From an uncultured Clostridia bacterium (GTDB taxonomy: Bacteria; Bacillota; Clostridia; Oscillospirales; CAG-382), in NCBI GenBank assembly GCA_947305675.1, contig CAMZED010000088.1, positions 1 through 6,300 on the forward strand: 6,300 nucleotides of DNA, read 5' to 3'. The notes under the pieces were generated by a model that was given only the letters and a program-made list of their open reading frames with translations, made no database searches and had not been told where the DNA came from. Both the position numbers and the translations under genes were made by a program. The number at the start of each line of letters is the position of its first letter. Within the stretch, counting starts at the first letter, position 1. Positions 1 to 5,661 of this stretch are shown one piece after another.

Positions 1-62
1 TGAGCATTTGACGCCGCTCGTGCCGTATCGGTGCGTAAATAGCCGCTTTATCTGCACTCTGA

Positions 63-95
63 GGATCATCCCGCGCTTTGCGCTTCGGATGACCC
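63..95. repeat. Imperfect palindrome, probable dispersed intergenic repeat
   Basis: Arms at 63-71 and 87-95 pair over nine positions around an inner GCGC/GCGC stem (73-76 with 80-83) and a three-base loop. Read as minus-strand RNA, the downstream side of hppA, the one imperfect position becomes a G-U wobble, so all nine pairs can form. Read as plus-strand RNA it is an A-C mismatch. No T-run follows on the minus strand, so it is not a classical terminator for hppA. On the plus strand a T-rich stretch follows (96-113). The short CATCC/GGATG arms around a GCGC core resemble the small palindromic repeats scattered between genes in many bacteria. That family assignment is inference. It may stabilise or end the hppA transcript. 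Confidence 0.5.
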
Positions 96-132
96 TTTTG
101 CTTTGTGTTTTTATAAGGTTAAGACCCGTTTA

Positions 133-2385
133 TCAGCCCTTCGTAAGGCTTCTGATCCAATCGAGCAGATTGTATTCGCTGAACACTTTAACGGTGACGA
201 GCGAGATGGTGCTCATGATCTTGATAAGGATATCGAGAGAAGGACCGACCGTGTCTTTGAGCGGGTCGCCGACCGTGTCGCCGACGACTGCCGCGTCGTG
301 CGCGGGAGAACCCTTCTTGTGACCTTCAATAGCGCCGGTCTCGATATATTTTTTGGCGTTATCCCAGGCGCCGCCGGCGTTGCCGGTGAACAGAGCGAGC
401 ATGATCGCGCTGATCGTAGCGCCGACAAGCACGCCGCCGACAAATTCGGCGCCGAAAATAAATCCGCAGACTACCGGGAAGAGAATGCAGAAGATGGCGG
501 GAACGCGCATCTCGCGCAGAGCGCCCTGCGAACTGATCTCAATGCATGTCTTGTAATCGGGAAGGACTTCGCCTTCAAGCAGGCCTTTTATTTCGCGGAA
601 CTGACGGCGAACTTCTTCGACCATCTTTCTTGCGGCTTTTGCGACTGCTTCGATAAGCATACCGGAGAACATAAACGGAAGTGCCGCGCCGATGATAACG
701 CCGACAAGTACCAGCGGGTCGATCGCGTTGAGTTTTATGTAGTCGAGCGCGCCTTTGGTGGCGTAGTCGATATTCGTATCAGTGGCGGCGGGAGTATAAG
801 CGAAGATGTATGACGTCATCATCGAAAGGGTGGCGAGCGCGGCGGAACCGATTGCGAATCCTTTGCCGATAGCGGCGGTGGTGTTGCCGACAGAGTCGAG
901 CTCGTCGGTGATCTCGCGCACGTCGGGATCGAGATAACTCATCTCGGCGATACCGCCGGCGTTATCCGAGATAGGACCGTAGGTGTCGACCGAAACGGTG
1001 GCGGCGACGAAGGAAAGCATACCGATCGCGGCGGAAGCGACGCCGTACATACCGGCGAGCTCATAAGACGCGAATATTGCAACGCCAAGCACGACGCAGG
1101 GAAGCATACAGGAGATCATACCGAGCGAAAGACCCTGGGTGATCGTGAGTGCGCTGCCTTCGATGGAAGCTGTTGCGACTTTTTTGGTGGGTTTGTAATC
1201 ATAGCTGGTGTAGTATTCGGCGATCCTGCCGATGACCACGCCCGCGATAACGCCGATAGCGGCGGCAACCCACGGGGAAACGAAGCCGGCTTTGAATTCG
1301 GCGTGGGAAAGAACGTCGACAACGCCTTCTTTGTTGAATATGAAATAGGTCACAACAAAGCCGAGAACGATCGTAAGGCCGGCTGAAATCCAGGTCGCCG
1401 TGTTGAGTTCTCTGTGAGGGTTATCAGAAAGTTTCTTGCGGATAAACAGCGAAGCGATGCCGATTATGCAGGAAATAAGTCCGACCGCCGAGAATGCGAG
1501 AGGGAACATGATGAGTGAACGGAGAAGAGCCGGGTCGTTATAAACGCCCTGAATGAACAACTCGACGGCAAGTATCGCACCGGAAAGGAGCGCGCCGACG
1601 TAGCTTTCGAGAAGGTCGGAGCCGAGCCCTGCGACGTCGCCGACGTTGTCACCGACGTTGTCGGCGATGGTGGCGGGGTTGCGGGGATCGTCTTCGGGAA
1701 TGTGGGCTTCGGTCTTGCCGACGAGGTCTGCGCCCATATCAGCCGCTTTGGTGTAAATGCCGCCGCCGACGCGGGCGAACAGCGCGATGATCGAGCATCC
1801 GAGAGCGTAGCCGGAAAGAGTCATTGTGAACGAAGATTCGAAAATGTTCACTCCGAACAGAGCGAGTATGCTCTTGCAGGATTCGGCGACGGTCTTGTTT
1901 GCGGCGGCGTCGATCTGGCCGAGCGCAACGCCGAAAACGATAAACACGATAAAAATGCCGAGCAGCGCGTTTGCAGAGACGCAAAGGCCCATGACCGAGC
2001 CGCCTTTGAACGCAACTTTAAGCGTTTCGGAAAGCGATTTCGTGGTGCGGGCTTTGTTGGTGACGCGCACGTTGGCATAGGTTGCGATCTTCATGCCGAC
2101 CCAGCCGGCAGTGGCGCTCATTACCGCGCCGATGATGAAAGCAACTGCTGCGGACCACGAGATTATAAGAGCAAGCAGAACCGCCACGCAAACGGCGACG
2201 ATCGCAATGATCTTATACTCATAGGTGATAAAGGCGTTTGCGCCGACGCGGATCGCTCCGGCGATCTCACGCATACGGTCAGTGCCTTCATCGAGCTTTT
2301 TGACCGAGTAAAAATTGAACGCCGCGTAAGCAAGACCGCCGAGCGCCGCAATGATCACTAAGCCAAGAACAAGAGAAATGTCCAT
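133..2385 (-). CDS. hppA: Membrane-bound pyrophosphatase, predicted K+-dependent and Na+-pumping
   Basis: This 750-residue integral membrane enzyme hydrolyses cytoplasmic pyrophosphate to phosphate and uses the energy to export cations. The family has about 16 membrane helices and needs magnesium. The substrate-binding signature is clear: a DMGADLVGKTE block (residues 216-226), EDDPRNP (231-237), and the acidic DNVGDNVGD run (242-250). A second acidic cluster near the C-terminus, GDTVGDPLKDTVGP, holds D703, D707, K710 and D711. Residues 500-508 read GNTTAAIGK. Alanine at 504, where potassium-independent enzymes carry lysine, predicts potassium dependence. E260 in GSDLLESYVG sits where the Thermotoga sodium pump has its gating glutamate, rather than four residues later as in plant proton pumps, which suggests sodium transport. 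Ion choice is inference. The ATG at 2385 follows a moderate AAAGGG ribosome site and begins a hydrophobic first helix. The gene is transcribed alone from its own strong promoter. Length is normal and no lesion is visible. Confidence 0.96.
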   Translation of the reverse strand: MDISLVLGLVIIAALGGLAYAAFNFYSVKKLDEGTDRMREIAGAIRVGANAFITYEYKIIAIVAVCVAVLLALIISWSAAVAFIIGAVMSATAGWVGMKIATYANVRVTNKARTTKSLSETLKVAFKGGSVMGLCVSANALLGIFIVFIVFGVALGQIDAAANKTVAESCKSILALFGVNIFESSFTMTLSGYALGCSIIALFARVGGGIYTKAADMGADLVGKTEAHIPEDDPRNPATIADNVGDNVGDVAGLGSDLLESYVGALLSGAILAVELFIQGVYNDPALLRSLIMFPLAFSAVGLISCIIGIASLFIRKKLSDNPHRELNTATWISAGLTIVLGFVVTYFIFNKEGVVDVLSHAEFKAGFVSPWVAAAIGVIAGVVIGRIAEYYTSYDYKPTKKVATASIEGSALTITQGLSLGMISCMLPCVVLGVAIFASYELAGMYGVASAAIGMLSFVAATVSVDTYGPISDNAGGIAEMSYLDPDVREITDELDSVGNTTAAIGKGFAIGSAALATLSMMTSYIFAYTPAATDTNIDYATKGALDYIKLNAIDPLVLVGVIIGAALPFMFSGMLIEAVAKAARKMVEEVRRQFREIKGLLEGEVLPDYKTCIEISSQGALREMRVPAIFCILFPVVCGFIFGAEFVGGVLVGATISAIMLALFTGNAGGAWDNAKKYIETGAIEGHKKGSPAHDAAVVGDTVGDPLKDTVGPSLDILIKIMSTISLVTVKVFSEYNLLDWIRSLTKG

Positions 2386-2428
2386 GATCAGGTTCCCTTT
2401 CGTATGAATATAATATTAAATGATTTTT

Positions 2429-2450
2429 CGGTGCAAAGGATCCGGCACCG
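2429..2450 (-). promoter_or_regulatory. Hairpin in the hppA 5' leader
   Basis: The predicted hppA leader runs from about 2481 to 2386, roughly 95 bases. It contains a perfect six-base-pair stem, CGGTGC (2445-2450 read on the minus strand) with GCACCG (2429-2434), around a ten-base loop. No U-run follows it; the next bases are A-rich. It therefore does not look like an attenuator, and I recognise no known riboswitch consensus. It could be a mere stability element or part of a larger fold. The stem is seen in the sequence; any regulatory role is inference. Confidence 0.3.
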
Positions 2451-2487
2451 CACTTTCGCGCAAATGCCCACACTCCGCACGCTACCT

Positions 2488-2516
2488 ATTATATATATAT
2501 AAGTCAACCGTGTCAA
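2488..2516 (-). promoter_or_regulatory. Consensus sigma-A promoter for hppA
   Basis: On the minus strand a perfect -35 box TTGACA (2511-2516) is followed by exactly 17 bases (2494-2510) and a perfect -10 box TATAAT (2488-2493). Transcription should start near 2481, giving a leader of about 95 bases before the hppA ATG. The spacer is an alternating AT tract that should melt easily. A second TTGACT (2502-2507) lies inside the spacer, but it is only eight bases from the -10 box and is unlikely to act with it. A full-consensus housekeeping promoter suggests strong expression unless a repressor or the leader holds it back. Confidence 0.85.
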
Positions 2517-2518
2517 GT

Positions 2519-2537
2519 GCGTTTTTCCGAAAAAAGC
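2519..2537. promoter_or_regulatory. Near-palindrome between the divergent promoters, candidate operator
   Basis: The 19 bases GCGTTTTTCCGAAAAAAGC read almost the same on both strands. Apart from the central base, only one symmetric pair (third and seventeenth positions) breaks the dyad. It begins two bases upstream of the hppA -35 box, and an eight-base palindrome CAAATTTG (2537-2544) abuts it. A regulator bound here could touch both divergent promoters. Equally, these A and T tracts could simply act as an upstream promoter element. I cannot assign it to a known regulator. Confidence 0.3.
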
Positions 2538-2575
2538 AAATTTGTTGGTTTTGGCAAAAATACTGTCGTACGGCA

Positions 2576-2604
2576 TTGACTTTTTGCCCGGCTTATGCTA
2601 AAAG
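2576..2604 (+). promoter_or_regulatory. Sigma-A promoter for the glycoside hydrolase gene
   Basis: A -35 box TTGACT (2576-2581) is separated by 17 bases from a -10 box TAAAAG (2599-2604). A TG dinucleotide at 2596-2597 makes an extended -10 element, which offsets the weak last base of the box. Transcription should begin near 2611, about 30 bases before the ATG at 2640. The -35 boxes of this promoter and of the hppA promoter are back to back, 59 bases apart. Confidence 0.7.
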
Positions 2605-2626
2605 TAATTATACAATTTTTTATGTG

Positions 2627-2635
2627 TAAGGAGAG
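2627..2635 (+). promoter_or_regulatory. Ribosome binding site that fixes the glycoside hydrolase start
   Basis: TAAGGAGAG ends four bases before the ATG at 2640 (six bases counted from the AAGGAG core). The reading frame is open further upstream to 2595, but that upstream start would lie inside the promoter -10 element, before the likely transcription start. The ATG at 2640 is therefore the real start. Confidence 0.85.
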
Positions 2636-2639
2636 TTTT

Positions 2640-4445
2640 ATGAATATTCTTCCTCAACCCAAAAAGCTCAAAAAGACCGGCGGCACCGTAAGTCTTGCCG
2701 GGCTCAATATCGTACTTACCTCCCGTTGCGACAGCCGCATTTTCAAAGCCGCGCAGAAGCTGCGCGACGAGATATTCGGCGAAACGGGTATTGAACCGGC
2801 GATAACCAAAGTGCTCGGCAATCCCGAAGTCGGCGGGAAAATAGTTATAGACAGTCTTAACAAAAAGGGCGAAGGCTACAAGATCTCGGTTTGCGGCCGT
2901 TGCGGCGGAATAAAGATTTCCGGCGAAAGCCTCGCCGGCGCTTTCTACGGCATCCAGACGCTGCGCCAGATGATCGCGACCGAGGGCGAGGATATCCCCT
3001 GCTGTGAGATCGAGGATAAACCCGATATGAAATACCGCGGCTTCTATCACGACGCTTCGCGCGGGCGCGTTCCGACCGTTGAAGGCTGCAAGCAGATGAT
3101 CGACTTCCTCGCGTATTATAAGCACAACTCTTATCAGCTTTATATCGAGCACACCTTCGAGTTCGACGAATACAAAGGCATCTACAAAGCGTTCGGATAT
3201 ATGACCGCCGAGGAGATAATGGAGATCGATGATTACTGCTATGAGAATTTCATCGATTTCGTTCCCTCGCTTTCCACGTTCGGGCATCTTTTCCGCCTGC
3301 TCGAAAGCAAAAAATACAAAGATCTTTGCGAACTTGACGAATACAAACAGTATAACAACCCCTGGGTCAACACGATGCTTCACCACACGATAAACGCGTC
3401 CGACCCCAGATCGATCGAACTTATCTGCTCGCTAATTGATCAATACGTACCGCTGTTCAGAAGCAAGTATTTCAACATCTGCTGCGATGAGACTTTCGAT
3501 ATCTGCAACGGCAAAAACAAGGGCAAAGACAAGGGCGCGCTCTACCTCGAATTCACGCTTAAAATAATCGATCACCTCAAATCGCTCGGCAAAACCGTTA
3601 TGATGTGGGGCGACGTCGTTCTCAACCACCCCGAAACGATGGAACGCTTTCCGGACGATATGATAATGCTCAACTGGCACTATAACAACGATCCGCCCGT
3701 CTGGACTATCGAAAAATTCGCGGAACAGCGCTTCGGTCAGGTCGTCTGCCCCGGAACCAGCTGCTGGAACCAGTTTGTCGAAAACGTGGGATATGCCGAA
3801 CAGAATATCACCAAAATGGTCACCGCCGGCGGCAAAAATAAAGTTTTCGGTATGCTTAACACCTCCTGGGGCGATTACGGCGCGGTATGCCCGATGACCT
3901 GCACGCTTTACGGCGTGGTGCTCGGCGGCGCTCTCGCCTGGAACCACAAGACCAAAACAATAAACGAAAAATTCGATAAAGCCGTTTCAGAACTCGTCTA
4001 CGGCGATCCCTCCGGCGAAACCGTCAAACTCATCCGCGCCATCGGCAAATGCGAGGACGTGCTTACCTGGGGTCCGTTTGTAAACGCTCTGTTCGACAAC
4101 CGCTTCTGGTATGTCGAAAATCCTGCTCCGCTGCCCACAGACAGCAAGCCTTACGCCGATAACGCCGCCCGCTGCTTCGAAATAGCCGAACAGCTCCGCA
4201 GGCTCGACGTCCAGAGCGAGATCACCGACGACCTTCGCATCGCCGCGGAAGGCCTCGGGCTGATGAACGAACAGATGGTACGCATAATCGACAAACTTCC
4301 CGAACCGGAGGACGGAAGGGTCGAGAAGTGGATCGAGCGCTATACCGAATCCTGGCTCAAATACGACAAACCCAGCGAACTTGAAGCCGTCTGCAACGTA
4401 ATGCGCGGCAAAAAGTTCGGAACGCAGTGGCTTTTGAATCATTGA
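2640..4445 (+). CDS. Family 20 glycoside hydrolase homologue (beta-N-acetylhexosaminidase-like), cytoplasmic
   Basis: The protein has 601 residues. Family 20 enzymes remove terminal N-acetylglucosamine or N-acetylgalactosamine by substrate-assisted catalysis. Residues 1 to about 120 form the small alpha/beta domain that precedes the barrel, ending in the typical AFYGIQTLRQ stretch (101-110). The catalytic barrel begins at about 130 with KYRGFYHDASRGR, where R133 fits the sugar-binding arginine. The acidic pair D283-E284 in NICCDET matches the catalytic Asp-Glu, although the family usually has Gly-Gly before it and here there are two cysteines. Aromatic residues expected to line the pocket are W323 (MWGD), W346 (LNWHY) and W410 (SWGDYG). 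The region after about 440 is helical-looking and I cannot assign it. The N-terminus is lysine-rich with no signal peptide, so imported oligosaccharides are the likely substrate. It has its own promoter and no sugar-transport neighbours in view. The exact substrate is unknown; a divergent specificity is possible. Confidence 0.82.
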   Translation: MNILPQPKKLKKTGGTVSLAGLNIVLTSRCDSRIFKAAQKLRDEIFGETGIEPAITKVLGNPEVGGKIVIDSLNKKGEGYKISVCGRCGGIKISGESLAGAFYGIQTLRQMIATEGEDIPCCEIEDKPDMKYRGFYHDASRGRVPTVEGCKQMIDFLAYYKHNSYQLYIEHTFEFDEYKGIYKAFGYMTAEEIMEIDDYCYENFIDFVPSLSTFGHLFRLLESKKYKDLCELDEYKQYNNPWVNTMLHHTINASDPRSIELICSLIDQYVPLFRSKYFNICCDETFDICNGKNKGKDKGALYLEFTLKIIDHLKSLGKTVMMWGDVVLNHPETMERFPDDMIMLNWHYNNDPPVWTIEKFAEQRFGQVVCPGTSCWNQFVENVGYAEQNITKMVTAGGKNKVFGMLNTSWGDYGAVCPMTCTLYGVVLGGALAWNHKTKTINEKFDKAVSELVYGDPSGETVKLIRAIGKCEDVLTWGPFVNALFDNRFWYVENPAPLPTDSKPYADNAARCFEIAEQLRRLDVQSEITDDLRIAAEGLGLMNEQMVRIIDKLPEPEDGRVEKWIERYTESWLKYDKPSELEAVCNVMRGKKFGTQWLLNH

Positions 4446-4465
4446 CCGGCAAAAGCGCTGTTTTT

Positions 4466-4507
4466 AAAGGGGTTACGCGGCTTTGGTGAAAGCAGCATAA
4501 CCCCTTT
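4466..4507 (+). terminator. Two-tier hairpin downstream of the glycoside hydrolase
   Basis: AAAGGGGTTA (4466-4475) pairs perfectly with TAACCCCTTT (4498-4507). Inside, GCTTT and AAAGC form a second five-pair stem around a GGTG loop. It begins 20 bases after the stop codon. Only three T residues close the 3' side, so termination may be partial, with the next hairpin acting as backup. On the minus strand an A-run follows, so it serves the plus-strand gene better. The pairing is seen; the role is inferred from position. Confidence 0.55.
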
Positions 4508-4520
4508 GTCTGCACTATGA

Positions 4521-4547
4521 ACAAGGCGGGGTTCATCCCCGCCTTGT
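4521..4547. terminator. Strong GC-rich hairpin, probable bidirectional terminator
   Basis: ACAAGGCGGGG (4521-4531) and CCCCGCCTTGT (4537-4547) form a perfect 11-pair stem with a five-base loop. It lies between the converging glycoside hydrolase and P-loop ATPase genes. On the plus strand it is followed by the moderately T-rich GATATTTATT. On the minus strand TTCATAG follows, so neither side has a perfect U-tract. It overlaps the 3' end of the minus-strand gene: the TGA stop of that gene (4533-4535) sits in the loop, and its last codons are in one stem arm. Confidence 0.7.
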
Positions 4548-5051
4548 GATATTTATTCCGTTTATTCCGTCAAGAAAAGCTGAAGCCTCCGCACGGTTCT
4601 TGAATATATGTATCTCGCGGTCGGAATATCTCTGAAGCCGTTCCATCACGACCGGGCGGTTGACGGTATTGTATTGCAAAACGAATTTCACAAACTCTTC
4701 GTCGATTCCGTCGTCCGATTCGACCCACGGCATATCCGGCCGATCCGTTCCGCGCCGCTGCATTATGCCCTCATAACAAACGTCTGTCGGGTAATCGAGA
4801 AAGAAAACCGTATCGCAAAGCGACATACGCAGTTCCATTGTAGAATCGTAATTTCCGTCGATTATCCACCTGTCGGTCGCGCCGATCTTTTTTATTTCTT
4901 CAATAAACCGCTCGCGCGGGATCGTCGTCTTGTCATCGCGCCAATTGATCATATCCAGATGGTAAAGCGGTATCCCGGTTATTCTGTTCAGCTCGCGTGA
5001 GAAAACGCTTTTCCCGCTGCCCGGGGAGCCTATTACTATGATCTTGTTCAA
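4533..5051 (-). CDS. Small P-loop ATPase, adenylate-kinase-like (FlaR/topology-modulation type)
   Basis: This 172-residue protein opens with a Walker A loop GSPGSGKS (residues 8-15), with K14 as the phosphate-binding lysine. The following LYHLD (29-33), a tryptophan at 37, IIDGNY (63-68), and the hydrophobic strand leading to FLDYP (84-88) follow the pattern of small kinase-like proteins often annotated as DNA topology modulation protein FlaR. R75 and the basic RR pair near 100 could be the lid or phosphate-binding arginines of a kinase. The true substrate of this family is not established, and the topology label should not be taken literally. It probably phosphorylates a small molecule in the cytoplasm. 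It is the last gene of the leftward cluster, 15 bases after the acetyltransferase stop. Translation starts at a TTG (5051), because the next in-frame ATG would delete the Walker loop. Its tail GINGINITRRG comes partly from a tandem repeat and partly from a terminator arm. Confidence 0.85.
   Translation of the reverse strand: MNKIIVIGSPGSGKSVFSRELNRITGIPLYHLDMINWRDDKTTIPRERFIEEIKKIGATDRWIIDGNYDSTMELRMSLCDTVFFLDYPTDVCYEGIMQRRGTDRPDMPWVESDDGIDEEFVKFVLQYNTVNRPVVMERLQRYSDREIHIFKNRAEASAFLDGINGINITRRG
4552..4569. repeat. Two tandem copies of a nine-base unit at the end of the ATPase gene
   Basis: TTTATTCCG occurs at 4552-4560 and again directly at 4561-4569. Being a multiple of three, it keeps the frame and encodes the repeated Gly-Ile-Asn in the C-terminal tail of the P-loop ATPase. 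It looks like a small slippage duplication in a non-essential tail. Confidence 0.6.
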
Positions 5052-5057
5052 TTTGAT

Positions 5058-5062
5058 CCTCC
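5058..5062 (-). promoter_or_regulatory. Strong ribosome binding site ahead of a TTG start
   Basis: GGAGG on the minus strand lies six bases upstream of the TTG at 5051 and fills the 15-base gap after the acetyltransferase stop. Its strength and ideal spacing support TTG as the true initiation codon of the P-loop ATPase, which has no ATG near its N-terminus. Confidence 0.85.
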
Positions 5063-5066
5063 GAAG

Positions 5067-5561
5067 TTACAATCTTTGCGTCCAATGGTAAGCTATTCGC
5101 GGCGATCTGTCACGAACGTAGATGATACCGCATTTCTTAAAGCCGTTTTGCTCAATAAGATTTTGCATTATTATGTTGTCTTTGTGGGTATCTATCCTTA
5201 CGTTCCGGCAGACGCTTTTGCAGTGATCGGCGGCGCATCGAAAGATGCCGTGAGCCTGTCCGTCGCTTGCGATGCGGTGGATGGTAACATAAGGGTCGCT
5301 GTTGAGCCATTCGCCGTTTTCGATCTCGGCATAAGTCGGCTCGGCTTCTTCAAGCAGGGCGAAAACGCCGCGTATTCCGTTTTCGTCGCAGATCACTTTG
5401 CTTATGCCGTTGTGTATGTCGGATATGATTATTTCTTCGGCGGGATGTACCGTCCCCCACTGGTCGGGGTTGCCGGTATTTCTCATAAATTCACGCGCGT
5501 AACGGTATATCGCAAGCAACGTTTGAAGGTCGTCGGCAGTCGCGGTCCTTATATTCAGCAT
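5067..5561 (-). CDS. GNAT-family N-acetyltransferase
   Basis: This 164-residue single-domain protein has the GNAT layout: an N-terminal IRTATADDLQTLLAIY strand-helix (residues 4-19), a central beta sheet including GVFALLEE (65-72), and a core TIHRIASDGQAHGIFR (93-108) in the place of the acetyl-CoA pyrophosphate loop. The loop is less glycine-rich than the classical Q/R-x-x-G-x-G/A. After it come RIDTHKDN (122-129), IIEQNGF-like NLIEQNGF (134-141) and CGIIYV (144-149), a combination common in a clostridial GNAT subgroup of unknown substrate. It should transfer an acetyl group from acetyl-CoA to an amine, but neither a protein nor a small-molecule target can be named. The ATG at 5561 has a GGAGAG site (5567-5572) five bases upstream. 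It lies between ung and the P-loop ATPase, 15 bases from the latter, so the two are probably co-transcribed and possibly translationally linked. Confidence 0.88.
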   Translation of the reverse strand: MLNIRTATADDLQTLLAIYRYAREFMRNTGNPDQWGTVHPAEEIIISDIHNGISKVICDENGIRGVFALLEEAEPTYAEIENGEWLNSDPYVTIHRIASDGQAHGIFRCAADHCKSVCRNVRIDTHKDNIIMQNLIEQNGFKKCGIIYVRDRSPRIAYHWTQRL

Positions 5562-5617
5562 ATCTGCTCTCCGTCGGGTTTAAAGTATTCCTCAAGCGCC
5601 TTGTATTCATCGCACAT
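5555..5617 (-). CDS. Possible 20-residue small ORF overlapping the acetyltransferase start
   Basis: In the 100-base gap between ung and the acetyltransferase, a minus-strand ATG (5617) opens a 20-codon frame beginning MCDEYKALEEYF and ending in TGA at 5555-5557. That stop overlaps the acetyltransferase start in the arrangement ATGCTGA, which is typical of translational coupling. The composition is protein-like, rich in Glu, Lys and Tyr. The frame stays open upstream to a TTG at 5647, which would give 30 residues. No good ribosome binding site precedes either start. It could be a leader peptide, the remnant tail of a decayed gene, or chance. I do not recognise it. Confidence 0.25.
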   Translation of the reverse strand: MCDEYKALEEYFKPDGEQIC

Positions 5618-5661
5618 ATTCGCGCCCGTTATTCCAATTGCGTTCAATAATCAAACCGCAC

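Noticed and set aside
8..322. Plus-strand open frame across the palindromic repeat at the left edge
   Set aside because: It runs through the repeat and then antisense to hppA; the composition is not protein-like and no ribosome site is seen.
103..813. Long open plus-strand frame opposite the hppA 3' half (236 codons)
   Set aside because: It is antisense to a clearly conserved coding region, has low-complexity Asp/Ala/Arg-rich content, no ribosome site and no recognisable domain.
1702..2361. Long open plus-strand frame opposite the hppA 5' half (219 codons)
   Set aside because: Same reason: it is the mirror of GC-rich codons in hppA, with no domain or ribosome site.
2386..2481. Known riboswitch, such as a fluoride or cyclic-di-AMP element, in the hppA leader
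   Set aside because: I could not find the conserved core bases of either class; only a simple six-pair stem is visible.
2595..2639. Upstream extension of the glycoside hydrolase by 15 residues
   Set aside because: It would start within the extended -10 promoter element and bypass the strong ribosome site at 2627-2635.
2598..3386. Open minus-strand frame of 262 codons opposite the glycoside hydrolase
   Set aside because: It is antisense to a gene with intact catalytic motifs and would end inside the glycoside hydrolase promoter; the composition is a shadow of the opposite strand.
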